This document shows, one piece after another, positions 18,963 through 28,132 of a stretch of DNA of 64,000 bases (position 1 is its first letter; each line of letters starts with the position of its first letter). The stretch lies in assembly GCA_963736235.1 (NCBI GenBank), contig CAVTOR010000030.1:124001-188000 (forward strand), read 5' to 3'. Origin of the DNA: CAVORB01 sp963736235. GTDB taxonomy: Bacteria > Pseudomonadota > Gammaproteobacteria > Chromatiales > Chromatiaceae. The notes under the pieces were generated by a model, which was given only the letters and a program-made list of their open reading frames with translations, did no database searches and had not been told where the DNA came from. A program made the position numbers and the translations under genes.

Positions 18963-20792
18963 ATGGATCTGCGTCCTTCGTCGGCCCGGTGGTTCGAGAT
19001 CGTCGTGCCCGAGGCGGACGCGGACGATGCCATGGAGGCTTTGGCGCGTCGCGGCCGCGTTCAGTTCGAGTGGACCGGCGCCCCGGGTGATGCGGGGCAA
19101 CTGGATGCGCTTGGCAGGCAGATCGCGCGTTACCGTGCATTGGCGCGCCAATTCGGGTCCTATTGGCCCGCTCCGGTGTTCGAGCGGCGTTGCTGCACGC
19201 TCCCGGTGGAGGTGGCGGCGGAGGCTGCGCTGCGCCAGATCGAGCGTTGGCACCGCGATGCGTCTCCCTTGCTCGAGCGCATGGAGGACCTCCAGCACCG
19301 GCAGAGTGTGCTCGGCCTTTGGGGACCCCTGCTGGAGTCCCTGGCCGGCACCGACCTGGACCTCGGTGCGCTGAGCGCCGCAGGCCCGGTGCTTGCCGGC
19401 TTCTGCCTGCTGACGCCGTTAGGCGATTCCACCGCGAAACCCTCCGGCGGGCTTCACGCCGATCTGCGGGCGGGCGGTCGGCGGGTCTTGCTCGGCATTG
19501 TCCCGCGCGAAGATCTCGGCGGGATGTGCGCGCCGAATCAGAACTCGTCGGTCGAGTGCATCCCCGTACCCGAATGGTTCTCCGGGTCGGCGCCGGCCTG
19601 CGCCCAGGAGCTGCCGTTACGCCTTGCGGGGCACCGGCGCGAGGCCCTGGGTCTGGAGCGGGAGCTTGGGCGCTTGGCCGATGCGCGCGGCGTCCACCGC
19701 GCCGCCGGGGTGATGGAGCGGGTCGACTGGTTCCGCGAGACGGCGCGCAACATCCGCTGCGACGGCCGCTATTGCTGGATCACCGGCTGGACCAGCGAGG
19801 GCGAAGGAGGCGAACTCGACCGGGCGCTGCGGGATGTCGGCGTGAAGTCGGATGTCGCTTTCGTGGATCCGCCGGTGGATGCAGCTCTGCCCTCGGTGCT
19901 GCGCAATCCCGTCTGGCTCAGGCCCTTCGAGGTCTTTACTCGCGCGGTCGGCGTTCCCGGGGTCCAAGAGGCGGACCCGACCACATGGGTCGCCCTGCTG
20001 GTCCCCCTGCTGTTCGGGTACATGTGCGGGGATGTGGGTCACGGGGCGGTGATACTCGCGGCCGGCCTCCTGCTCCGACGGCGGACGCGGCTGTGGCCTC
20101 TGCTCGTGTTCTGCGGCGCCGCCGCCACCGTCTTCGGCTTCGTCTACGGGGGCGTGTTCGGCTACGAGCACTTGCTGGATCCGCTTTGGGTCGCGCCGAT
20201 GGACGACCCGCTCGCGGTGCTCCTGGTACCGCTGCTGTTCGGTGCCCTGGTGCTATCGGGCGGCGTCCTGCTGCATGTGGTCCAGACCTGCTGGCGCGGG
20301 CAGGGACGCTCGGAGGGGGCCGTGGACGCGGCGCAACTGCTGGTGTACTGGGGAATCCTGCTGGCCTTTCTCGACCCGCGCCTGGCCTGGCTCTCGGTCA
20401 TCGGGGCAGCGCTGTGCGTCGCGAGCCGATGGTGGGCGGAGCGCACGGCGATTTCTATCCTGGCGGCGCTGGGTAGTCAGCTCGAGAGTACCTTCTCCCT
20501 GCTCCTCAACACCCTGTCGTTTGCCCGCGTCGGTGCCTTCGCCCTCGCCCACGCCGCGCTCGAGACCGCGATCATGGCCATCGCCGACGGCGTCTCGACG
20601 CTGGCGGGCGTCGCGGTCATCGTGGTGGTCGGCAACCTGCTGGTGATCGTGCTGGAAGGCCTGGTGGTCAGCATACAGACCACGCGCCTCGTCCTGTTCG
20701 AGTTCTTCGTGCGTTTCTTCGAGGGTGGAGGACGGCCGTTCCGCCCGGCTTCGCCGCCCCCCGCGGGGCCTGCGCCCAAACAAACTCGTTAG
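18963..20792 (+). CDS. V-type ATPase subunit I/a homologue (orphan)
   Basis: A 609-residue protein. The soluble N-terminal half is helical and matches the cytoplasmic arm of V/A-ATPase subunit I (about 1-330). The C-terminal half has about seven membrane helices. VLLVPLLFGYMCGDVGHGA is the family's first membrane motif, and NTLSFARVGAFALAHAAL contains the conserved arginine that faces the proton-carrying ring. A GAGGAGAG site precedes the ATG; the longer frame upstream lacks one. No other V-ATPase subunit gene is in the window, so this may be a stand-alone homologue or part of a scattered complex. The next gene, a membrane protein, may be its partner. Confidence 0.82.
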   Translation: MDLRPSSARWFEIVVPEADADDAMEALARRGRVQFEWTGAPGDAGQLDALGRQIARYRALARQFGSYWPAPVFERRCCTLPVEVAAEAALRQIERWHRDASPLLERMEDLQHRQSVLGLWGPLLESLAGTDLDLGALSAAGPVLAGFCLLTPLGDSTAKPSGGLHADLRAGGRRVLLGIVPREDLGGMCAPNQNSSVECIPVPEWFSGSAPACAQELPLRLAGHRREALGLERELGRLADARGVHRAAGVMERVDWFRETARNIRCDGRYCWITGWTSEGEGGELDRALRDVGVKSDVAFVDPPVDAALPSVLRNPVWLRPFEVFTRAVGVPGVQEADPTTWVALLVPLLFGYMCGDVGHGAVILAAGLLLRRRTRLWPLLVFCGAAATVFGFVYGGVFGYEHLLDPLWVAPMDDPLAVLLVPLLFGALVLSGGVLLHVVQTCWRGQGRSEGAVDAAQLLVYWGILLAFLDPRLAWLSVIGAALCVASRWWAERTAISILAALGSQLESTFSLLLNTLSFARVGAFALAHAALETAIMAIADGVSTLAGVAVIVVVGNLLVIVLEGLVVSIQTTRLVLFEFFVRFFEGGGRPFRPASPPPAGPAPKQTR

Positions 20793-20849
20793 TTGTCGGG
20801 TGCTTCGGATAAACTACTGGAACTCCGAAGTTTTCCGGCGAATTCAACC

Positions 20850-21629
20850 ATGGGTGTCAAAGTCAAGGCCGCGGCTGTCGTGCTGACCTTCATCGTCTGG
20901 GGGCTCGCGGGTGGCCTGTTCGGCAGCCTGTTCGCCGGTCTTCACCAGGTGCTCGTCGTGATCGGGCTCAGCGGCTGGCAGCCGCTGGTGGTGGGCGCGG
21001 CCGCGGCTGCGATGACGACCTCCGCCTTCTACAGCGCCATGCCCGTGGCCCTGGTGGGCGCCATGGCCGGCGTCCTGGCCTCCATCGGCTACCTGATGGT
21101 GAGCGGTCACCAGGTGCGCCTGCTGATGATCGCTGGTGTGGCGGCGGTGGCGGGATTCATCGTCGGCGGTTTCTACTCGTGGATGGCCACGGGGGGCGGC
21201 AGGCCGCTGGCTGAGACCCTGACCGGGCTGCTGGCGGGCATTGTGGCGGGCGCTCTGCTGTGGGCCGGCCTGCTGCTGTACGGCGAAGAACTGGGCATGT
21301 TCGTGCTCGCCGCCGGCGTGGTCTCCCTGGTCGGCAGCCTGTTCAAGCTCTCGGAGCGCGGCATCGTCTCCGCCATTTCCGGGCGCTGCCCACGCGGCAT
21401 CTCGGCGCCGGTGGTGGCGGCCCTGATCGCATCCGTGGTCGGCGCGAGCGTGTGGATCATGGGCGGAACAACGGCGGCGGCGCTGGATCCTACGACCAAG
21501 GGCGCAATCGATCAGGTGTTGCACCAGGTGCCTGCCGGCTTCTTCGGCGGGATGCTCGGGGGGGCAATTACCGGTGCGGTGCTGGAGTTGTTCGGGATGC
21601 ATCTGGAGGACGATGAGCACGTGGTGTAG
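20850..21629 (+). CDS. Multi-pass membrane protein of unknown function
   Basis: A 259-residue protein of about seven to eight hydrophobic helices rich in Gly and Ala, such as AAAVVLTFIVWGLAGGLFGS and VALVGAMAGVLASIGYLMV. Small-residue packing motifs (GxxxG) recur. The length and helix count do not match the 80- or 160-residue V-ATPase ring subunit K. It begins 57 bp after the V-ATPase I homologue on the same strand, so the two are probably co-transcribed. I do not recognise the family. Confidence 0.65.
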   Translation: MGVKVKAAAVVLTFIVWGLAGGLFGSLFAGLHQVLVVIGLSGWQPLVVGAAAAAMTTSAFYSAMPVALVGAMAGVLASIGYLMVSGHQVRLLMIAGVAAVAGFIVGGFYSWMATGGGRPLAETLTGLLAGIVAGALLWAGLLLYGEELGMFVLAAGVVSLVGSLFKLSERGIVSAISGRCPRGISAPVVAALIASVVGASVWIMGGTTAAALDPTTKGAIDQVLHQVPAGFFGGMLGGAITGAVLELFGMHLEDDEHVV

Positions 21630-21687
21630 GGGCCGGACCTCGCCTCATCGGTTACACTGAGCGCGATAAAACGGGAAGCGAAAGTCC

Positions 21688-22470
21688 ATGCGAAGATCAT
21701 CTGCCCTGCTGCTATTCGGCCTTTGGCTCGCGCTGCCAACGCAGGCGCAAGCGGAGGGTGGCGGCAGTCCGGCGAGCGAGGCCGGTGCAGAACGGGTCGA
21801 ATCCGCGTCTGCCTCGGCGGAGGAGGCTAGGTCAAAAGCCGCGCCGGCGGTCCCCCGAAAGTCCGAACTCCGGCCCCTGATCGCGGGTGCGGCCAAGCGT
21901 CACGGGGTCGAACTGGCCCTGGTGAACGCGGTGATCGCCGCGGAGTCGGCGTACGACCCGCAAGCCGTTTCCCGCGCCGGGGCCATCGGCCTGATGCAGG
22001 TCATGCCTGCCACCGCCGCGGACTATGGCGTTGCGGACGCGGCGCGCCTGTTCGATCCCAAGGTGAACGTGGAGACCGGTATCCGCCATCTCAGGCGCCT
22101 GCTCTCCAAGTACAACAACGACTACGGGCGCGCCATCATGGCCTACAATGCCGGCGAGGGCGTGGTCGACCGCACCAACAGCTACGTCACCTACGCCGAG
22201 ACTCTCGCCTACACCGAGGCCGTGATCAGGCAGTACCGCCGCAACGGCGGCACCCAGCCTACCGAGGACGCCCTGAGGAAGGTCAAGCTGCTGCGCGGCA
22301 TGAAGAATTCCGGTAAGGCGCAACGTCTCCTGGCGCAGTACCTGGACCTTTCCCTCCCCGAAATGCGGGTGCGTCATAACCGTTCGATCCGGCTCGTGGA
22401 CCCCGGACTCAACGATGAAGGTCCCAAGAGCCGCCCAATGATCGTGCTCGAATCGCGCAAGGGCGACTGA
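21688..22470 (+). CDS. Lytic transglycosylase (SLT domain), second copy
   Basis: A 260-residue exported peptidoglycan-cleaving enzyme. Signal peptide about 1-23 (ending AQAE), a polar linker of about 35 residues, then the SLT domain with IAAESAYDPQAVSRAGAIGL (catalytic Glu), MQVMPATAADYGV, and IMAYNAGEGVVDR. A further 70 residues end SRPMIVLESRKGD, similar to the paralogue ending at 17.7 kb. The GGGAAGCG site lies ahead of the ATG. The two copies are about 4 kb apart, suggesting an old local duplication. Confidence 0.9.
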   Translation: MRRSSALLLFGLWLALPTQAQAEGGGSPASEAGAERVESASASAEEARSKAAPAVPRKSELRPLIAGAAKRHGVELALVNAVIAAESAYDPQAVSRAGAIGLMQVMPATAADYGVADAARLFDPKVNVETGIRHLRRLLSKYNNDYGRAIMAYNAGEGVVDRTNSYVTYAETLAYTEAVIRQYRRNGGTQPTEDALRKVKLLRGMKNSGKAQRLLAQYLDLSLPEMRVRHNRSIRLVDPGLNDEGPKSRPMIVLESRKGD

Positions 22471-22532
22471 GTCCTGACCGGCGCGTGGCGCCGATTTTCC
22501 GGTGCTCGGCTCCCCCAAGCGCCCGCGACTGG

Positions 22533-22868
22533 TCAATCCGCGGTCAAGGAAAACGCCGCCTCCGCGGTGACCTTGTCGATGCGGATGCGCATCTCGCGGT
22601 AGGCGTTCTGGGCCATCGGCTCGTCTCCGCAGCTGCAACCCCCGACGGTCTCGACGAAGAAGATCCCGACCTTGACCCAAACGGCCGCCGCGTCCTCGGC
22701 GGCATCCAGTATGGTGAAGGTGGCATTGGCGTCATCGACGACGCCGCCCTGCGGCGCGGCCGCTTGCAGGGGCAGGACGCCGGCTGGGAGGTCCGCCAGC
22801 TCGGACTTCAGGGTTTGCTGGAAGCAATCCGACTGCCAGTCACCCAGTGCGCGCGCGAGGGTTGCCAT
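22533..22868 (-). CDS. Conserved hypothetical protein, 111 residues
   Basis: A small soluble protein with a GAGGTT site before the ATG. The segment FFVETVGGCSCGDEPMAQNAYREMRI, with a CxC pair, followed by a strand and an acidic turn, is a pattern I associate with an unnamed gammaproteobacterial family. The cysteine pair may bind a metal; no role is known. Confidence 0.65.
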   Translation of the reverse strand: MATLARALGDWQSDCFQQTLKSELADLPAGVLPLQAAAPQGGVVDDANATFTILDAAEDAAAVWVKVGIFFVETVGGCSCGDEPMAQNAYREMRIRIDKVTAEAAFSLTAD

Positions 22869-22940
22869 CGCCGTTGAACCTCTTGGTCATGAGACGGGAC
22901 CTGTCGTTTGGGGTAGAGCCGCGCTGCGTCAACTCGCTGG

Positions 22941-24660
22941 TCACGGGAGGGCGGCGAGTCGCCTGGTCAGGTGCAGGCGCACCTCCGGGTCGTCGGTCAG
23001 GGTGTGGAACAGATGGTGGGGTCCCGTGGCGGCGTCGATCCGGGCCTGGAGATCGCCGCGGACCTCGGCGTAGAAGTCGAGCAGCCGCAGATCGAAGGTC
23101 CGCAAGCGCGGCGGTCAGCGGGTCCTTGCGATGGCGGGCCAGAATCCGCTCGCCGCCGTCGCGGTGGAAATCGCCAAGACACAGATGGACGGCGGAGAAC
23201 AGGGTGACCCAGCCGTTGTACCAGAGCATCAGATCGGTATCGAACGCCTCGGCAGGATGTCCGTTTCCTGCCAGGACTTGCGCCAGCAGGTCCCGCTCCT
23301 TGACGGTCTCCCCTTCGTCCAGAAGCCGCGCTCGCCCATAGGCGTCCACCGTGGAACTGGTAAGCAGGATCGGCCGGTCCGGGTAGCGGGCGAGGACGAA
23401 GCTGGCGTCCTTGAGCACGGGCGCGGTCTTGTCCGGATCGTGGGGGTGGCGCTTCAGCCTGGGAGATGGGGCGGAGGACAGGACCCGCAGTCGGTGTCCG
23501 CGCCGCCCCAGCTCGTGCGTGAGTCGCCCGAACACCCCGCGTCTGAGCACGTCCATCGAGAAGTTCAGCGCGGTCTGCTTGTGCACCAGGCAGAGCTGGA
23601 CCTCACGGTAGCCCGGAGCGCATTCCACGATATTCGCGATCTTGGCCACCGGGATGCGTTCCCTCAGCTTCCCGCGCTTGTCCAGCGTCACCTCCTGGTG
23701 GAACTCGTCGAAGCTGATCTGCAGCAGAACGCGGGCCTGGGGCCAGCTCCGGGGACGCTGCCGCACGGCCGCCGCCATGTCGCCGAGCACCCGGCGCGTC
23801 GTCTCGATGTCGTTGGCGAAGTCGCCGTTGAGCAGGATGGCGAAGCCCCGCACCCTGCTCATGGAGCGGATGGCGCGCGTGAAGGTGTCGAGATGGCGGG
23901 TCAGGTCGCCGCCGGTGAAGAGCAGGTTATCGGTGTGGGCGTTGACCCACCGGAACAGGGGCTCCGGGTCCGGTACGCCGCGCATCGGCGGCCGCCAGAT
24001 AAACATGCAGTGGCGGCAGGTCTGGGGGCACCCCATCGCAGGGATCAGTCCGAGCTTGGCGAATCGCTCGCCGCCGCCGGGATCGGGCAGGGCGTCGATC
24101 AGCGCCAGGCGCTCCAGGTCCTCCCGGCCGAGCAGGTCCCGGTAGCGCGCTCGCTCCAGGCGGCCGAGTTCGCTGTAGGCCTGTTTCGAGGTCTGCGAGA
24201 ACAGCCCGAGCCCTTCCCAGGCCGACAACATCGCGCCCGCGACGCGATCGGCGTCTCCCCCGCGCTCCGCGAGCAGTTCCTTGATCTGGTCCGCTTGAAT
24301 ATGGGACCCGGCGGGTGCGGCAGAGAGCCTTTCGACGTAGCCGCGGACGAAGGCACCGGCGTCCGCGGATGTCAACAGCAGTTCCATCAGGAAACGGCGC
24401 GCGGGGTTGCGGAACACCGCCAGCAGCCCGGCGCGGTGCGCGGACGGCACGTTGGCTCTCAGCCAGTGATAGGCGTAGAGATAGCTCAGGGGGAAGCTGA
24501 GCGCATCCGCATCTGGGTGGTCGCCGAGGAGCTGGCGCATCGCCCCGCCCGTCATGCGGTTGACCTCGGCCTTGAAGCGCTGGCGCAGGCCGCCGAGGAA
24601 GATGCTCTCCAGCCCCGCGGGATGGGCTGTGATTTCCACGCGTCGGCTCTGCGGACTCAT
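22941..24660 (-). CDS. Radical SAM protein of unknown function (one frameshift near the 3' end)
   Basis: About 573 residues after correcting an extra base near 23103. The N-terminal 195 residues are helical, with no motif I recognise. A CxxxCxxC iron-sulfur motif follows (CPQTCRHCMF, roughly residue 220), then LLFTGGDLTRH (the GGE-like SAM loop), SFDEFHQE and a TIM-barrel-like series. Without the correction the frame runs on into the next gene. Radical SAM enzymes generate a 5'-deoxyadenosyl radical; the substrate here is unknown. It diverges from the LysR regulator 190 bp away, which may control it. Confidence 0.75.
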
Positions 24661-24849
24661 GGATCGCACCCTACCCAAGAGCGTGGCTCCGCGGCAAGCA
24701 TGGAACCTCTGGTACGGTCCCTGCCGGATTCGCGCGCCCGATCTGTCGTAGACTCTTGCCAGGCAGATGGGGAGAAAGGGTGTCGCGCTCGGCGCTGGAA
24801 TTCTCGCCAGTGCGCGATCGCCTGCGGCAACGAAGATGATGTGGGCACT

Positions 24850-25698
24850 ATGGATATCGTCCTGTTGAAGACCTTCCTGGAGGTGGCGCGCACACGCCAT
24901 TTCGGCAAGGCTGCGGAGGCGCTCTGCGTGACCCAGTCCTCGGTCAGCGCGCGCATCAAACTGTTGGAGTCGACGCTCGGGCTGGAGCTGTTCAGCCGCA
25001 AGCGCAATGACATCCAGCTCACCCCCGCCGGGCACCGGCTGCAGCGGCATGCGGAGACGATCGTGCGCAGCTGGACCCGGGTGCGCCAGGAGCTCGCGCT
25101 GAGCGGTCGCTTCGCCAAGACCCTGGCGATCGGCGCGCAGGCGGACCTGTGGCCGGCCTTCGTGCGCGACTGGGTGCTGGCGTTGCGTCGCACGCGGCGG
25201 GATCTGGCCTTGCAGGTGGAGATCTTGACGGCGGAGGCCCTGGTCCAACGTCTGACGACCAACCAGATCGACATCGCGTTTTTGTTCGAGCCGCCGCAGC
25301 TGGCGGAGATCATCCTGGACCAGATGGCGCGTATCCCCCTGGTGATGGTTTCGGACCAGCCGGGGCTGACGGCCGACGCGGCGATGCAAAGGGGCTACGT
25401 GCTCGTCGATTGGGGCAGCACCTTTATGCTCAGCCATTCCCGGCACTTCCCCGACCTTCCCGCCTCGGCGCTGCGCGTCTCGCAAGGCGGGATGGCGCTC
25501 GATCTCCTGCGTAGGGATGGCGGCAGCGCCTATCTCGCGCGGCAGATGGTGGGAGGTGCGCTCGATCGCGGCGAGCTTCACCTGGTCGCGGATGCGCCCA
25601 TCATCGAGCGCCACGCGTATGCGGTGTACAAGGGGGACAGCGAGAACCTGGAATTGCTCGGGGATTTGCTTCGCCTCGGGGTACGGAAGTCCGGCTGA
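24850..25698 (+). CDS. LysR-family transcription regulator, HdfR-like
   Basis: A 282-residue protein with the LysR winged helix-turn-helix at residues 1-65 (LLKTFLEVARTRHFGKAAEA, QSSVSARIKLLE, FSRKRNDIQLTPAG) and a periplasmic-binding-like effector domain behind it. The N-terminus closely follows HdfR of enteric bacteria, which affects flagellar genes there; the C-terminal part is more distant. It is transcribed away from the radical SAM gene, the usual arrangement for a LysR target, so that gene is a plausible target. Confidence 0.87.
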   Translation: MDIVLLKTFLEVARTRHFGKAAEALCVTQSSVSARIKLLESTLGLELFSRKRNDIQLTPAGHRLQRHAETIVRSWTRVRQELALSGRFAKTLAIGAQADLWPAFVRDWVLALRRTRRDLALQVEILTAEALVQRLTTNQIDIAFLFEPPQLAEIILDQMARIPLVMVSDQPGLTADAAMQRGYVLVDWGSTFMLSHSRHFPDLPASALRVSQGGMALDLLRRDGGSAYLARQMVGGALDRGELHLVADAPIIERHAYAVYKGDSENLELLGDLLRLGVRKSG

Positions 25699-25720
25699 CG
25701 TCGGCTTGCGATGATCCCCG

Positions 25721-26485
25721 CTAGGCTACCGGCTGACCGGGGGGCGGCGGCGAGAGCTCCCAGTCGAAGCGCGGCAAATTGTCGAAGGCGTTGCGGATGC
25801 CCAGGTTCCAGCTTTGGGACATCTGCTTGAGCAGGGGCGAGTCCGCTTCAAGCTTCAGGCGATGACTGAGCATCAGGCTGTCCTTGGGGTAGACCGCCAC
25901 CTCGAAGGGCGGGCCCACGGTGACGTTCGAGCGGGACGTGGCGTCCAGCGACACGACGCAGAGCCTGGCCCCGTCGTCCAGGCTGAGCTTGGGGGTTGCG
26001 ATGCGGTCGAGGGCGGGCTTCCCGTATTTGTTCTCCCCGATCTGCAGATAGGGGGTTTCGGGGGATGCGGCGAAGTAGTTGCCCTGGGGGTAGATGAGGA
26101 AAAGCCCGTGGGCCTCGCCCGCGATCTGCCCGCCGAGGATCAGGGTCGTTTCCGCGCTGACGCCGCTTTGCTGCAGCGCCGGACCATGATCGCGCTGCAC
26201 GCCGAGACTGACCTTGCCGACGTACTCCGCCGCCTCGAACAGGTAGCGCGCGCTCAGCAGATTGGCGTCTTCTCCGGGCTGCTTCAGGTCGCGGCGTATA
26301 CGGTTCAGCACCTCCTGGGTGGTGGCGAGATTGCCGGCGGACAGCAGCATGAAAATGCGGTCCGGGGCCGGGGTGAATACGTGCAGCTTGCTGAAGGTAG
26401 TGACATAGTCGACCCCCGCGTTGGTGCGCGAGTCCGACGCCACCACCAGGCCCTGATCCAGGACCAGACCGAGGCAATAGGTCAT
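25721..26485 (-). CDS. Anbu-type proteasome-like peptidase
   Basis: A 254-residue member of the Anbu (ancestral beta subunit) family of N-terminal nucleophile hydrolases. The first residues are MTYCLGLVLDQGLVVASDSRTNAGVD; removal of Met exposes Thr2, the expected nucleophile, and Asp and Ser residues of the SDSRT stretch match the proteasome-like active site. GARLCVVSLDATSRSNVTVG lies in the later fold. Anbu peptidases form open helical assemblies. It is transcribed away from the ATP-grasp/alpha-E pair, the standard Anbu gene cluster. The cluster's role is unknown; peptide modification or turnover is proposed. Confidence 0.87.
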   Translation of the reverse strand: MTYCLGLVLDQGLVVASDSRTNAGVDYVTTFSKLHVFTPAPDRIFMLLSAGNLATTQEVLNRIRRDLKQPGEDANLLSARYLFEAAEYVGKVSLGVQRDHGPALQQSGVSAETTLILGGQIAGEAHGLFLIYPQGNYFAASPETPYLQIGENKYGKPALDRIATPKLSLDDGARLCVVSLDATSRSNVTVGPPFEVAVYPKDSLMLSHRLKLEADSPLLKQMSQSWNLGIRNAFDNLPRFDWELSPPPPGQPVA

Positions 26486-26678
26486 GGTAAGGCTCCCCCT
26501 GTGCTCCGCGAGCCGGAGCCCGGACATTCTAGCCGGAAAGGTCACGCGGGAAACGCGAAGAATAGGCCCGTCGGCGGACCGGCGAGCATCCCCCTTGTCC
26601 CGCGAACCCCCTCCCCTCAAAATGACTGCGAATGCGCCGCCAGCGCTGCGTGGGGAGTCATTTCGCCGAGGGCAACAC

Positions 26679-28130
26679 ATGAGTATCGAATGGAAGAGCT
26701 ATCCCAGCGATGGGTTCTTCGATGAGCTGATCGACGGCGGCAAGGCGCGCCCCTATGCCGCGGAGTTGGCGCAGGGCGTCGCGGGAATGGAGCCGGAAGA
26801 GCTGGCGGCAAGGCAGGAGGCGGCCAACCTGGCGATCAAGGAGATGGGCGTCACCTTTACCGTCTATTCGGACGAGGGAGGCGCTATCGATCGCTCCTGG
26901 CCCTTCGATGTCATCCCTCGCATCATCCCCAAGGCGGAGTGGGATCGGGTCGAGGACGGGCTCAAACAGCGGGTCGAGGCCCTGAACCTCTTCATCGACG
27001 ATCTCTACCACGATCAGCGGATCATCAAGGACGGGGTATTTCCCGCCGGGGTGCTGGACAAGTCCGTGAACTTCCGGCCTCAGTGCGTCGGGGTGGATCC
27101 CCCGCTCGGCATTTGGGCGCACATCTGTGGCTCGGATCTGGTGCGGGACGCCGATGGGACCATCTACGTCCTGGAGGACAACCTGCGGGTGCCCTCCGGC
27201 GTCTCCTACATGCTCGAGAACCGGCTGGTGACGAAGCGTGTCTTCCCGGAGCTTTTCGAAGACTATGCCCCCCTGCCCGTGGACGGCTACCCCTCCCAGC
27301 TCTTCGATACCCTGGCCGCCCTGTCGCCGCGTCCGGCGGACTACCCGGAGGTGGTGGTGCTCACCCCGGGGATCTACAACTCCGCCTATTTCGAACACTC
27401 CTATCTGGCCCAGCAGATGGGCTGCGAGCTGGTGGAGGGCCGCGATCTCTTCGTCGACCAGGACGACTGCGTCTACATGCGCACGGTGGACGGGCCGGCC
27501 CGGGTAGACGTGATCTACCGGCGCGTCGACGATCTGTTCCTCGATCCCGAGGTATTCCGCCCCGACTCGGCGCTCGGCGTGCCCGGCTTGATGCGGGCCT
27601 GGAAGGCGGGCACGGTGGCCCTTGCCAACGCCCCGGGCGCCGGCGTCGCTGATGACAAGGTGGTCTACGCCTTCGTTCCGGAGATCATCAAGTACTACCT
27701 GGCTCAGGACCCGGTCATCCCCAACGTGCCCACCTATCGCTGCATGGAAGCGGACGCCCTGGCGTACACCCTGGAACACATGGAGGAATTGGTCGTGAAG
27801 CCCGCCAACGAGTCCGGCGGCTACGGCATGCTGGTGGGGCCGGCCTCCACCAAGGCAGAGCGGGAGGCCTTCGCCGAGGTGGTGAAGAAGGACCCGCGCA
27901 ACTACATCGCCCAGCCTGCCCTCAGGCTGTCCACGGTCCCCACCGTGGTGGGGAACGGAGTGGAGCCGCGGCATGTGGACCTGCGCCCCTTCATCCTGTC
28001 GGCGGATCGCCAGCAGGTGACCATGGGCGGACTGACCCGGGTGGCGCTGCGAAAGGGGTCGCTGGTCGTGAACTCCTCCCAGGGCGGGGGCAGCAAGGAC
28101 ACCTGGATCGTGGACGTGCCGGAGGTCTGA
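26679..28130 (+). CDS. Circularly permuted ATP-grasp protein of the Anbu locus
   Basis: A 483-residue protein matching the circularly permuted ATP-grasp family: RRIIPKAEWDRVEDGLKQR-like segment (here PRIIPKAEWDRVEDGLKQRV), NLFIDDLYHDQRIIKDG, GTIYVLEDNLRVPSGVSYML, ELVKPANESGGYGM-type phosphate loop (VVKPANESGGYGMLVGP) and VDLRPFILSADRQQV. The enzymes are thought to form amide or ester bonds with ATP. The start at 26679 fits the family N-terminus MSIEWKSYPS; the upstream part of the frame has no coding character. The alpha-E gene starts 2 bp after its stop. It diverges from the Anbu peptidase. Confidence 0.88.
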   Translation: MSIEWKSYPSDGFFDELIDGGKARPYAAELAQGVAGMEPEELAARQEAANLAIKEMGVTFTVYSDEGGAIDRSWPFDVIPRIIPKAEWDRVEDGLKQRVEALNLFIDDLYHDQRIIKDGVFPAGVLDKSVNFRPQCVGVDPPLGIWAHICGSDLVRDADGTIYVLEDNLRVPSGVSYMLENRLVTKRVFPELFEDYAPLPVDGYPSQLFDTLAALSPRPADYPEVVVLTPGIYNSAYFEHSYLAQQMGCELVEGRDLFVDQDDCVYMRTVDGPARVDVIYRRVDDLFLDPEVFRPDSALGVPGLMRAWKAGTVALANAPGAGVADDKVVYAFVPEIIKYYLAQDPVIPNVPTYRCMEADALAYTLEHMEELVVKPANESGGYGMLVGPASTKAEREAFAEVVKKDPRNYIAQPALRLSTVPTVVGNGVEPRHVDLRPFILSADRQQVTMGGLTRVALRKGSLVVNSSQGGGSKDTWIVDVPEV

Positions 28131-28132
28131 TT

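Noticed and set aside
18880..19374. Small gene beginning at the GGAGGAGCC-ATG before the V-ATPase homologue
   Set aside because: The frame overlaps the V-ATPase gene out of frame and lacks coding character.
22840..25614. 924-residue reverse frame across the radical SAM gene
   Set aside because: Only 22941-24660 is coding for the radical SAM protein; the ends are read-through in a GC-rich frame after the frameshift and before the start.
23131..25698. 855-residue forward frame running into the LysR gene
   Set aside because: Only the last 282 residues match LysR and start with the expected N-terminus at 24850; the rest is antisense to the radical SAM gene.
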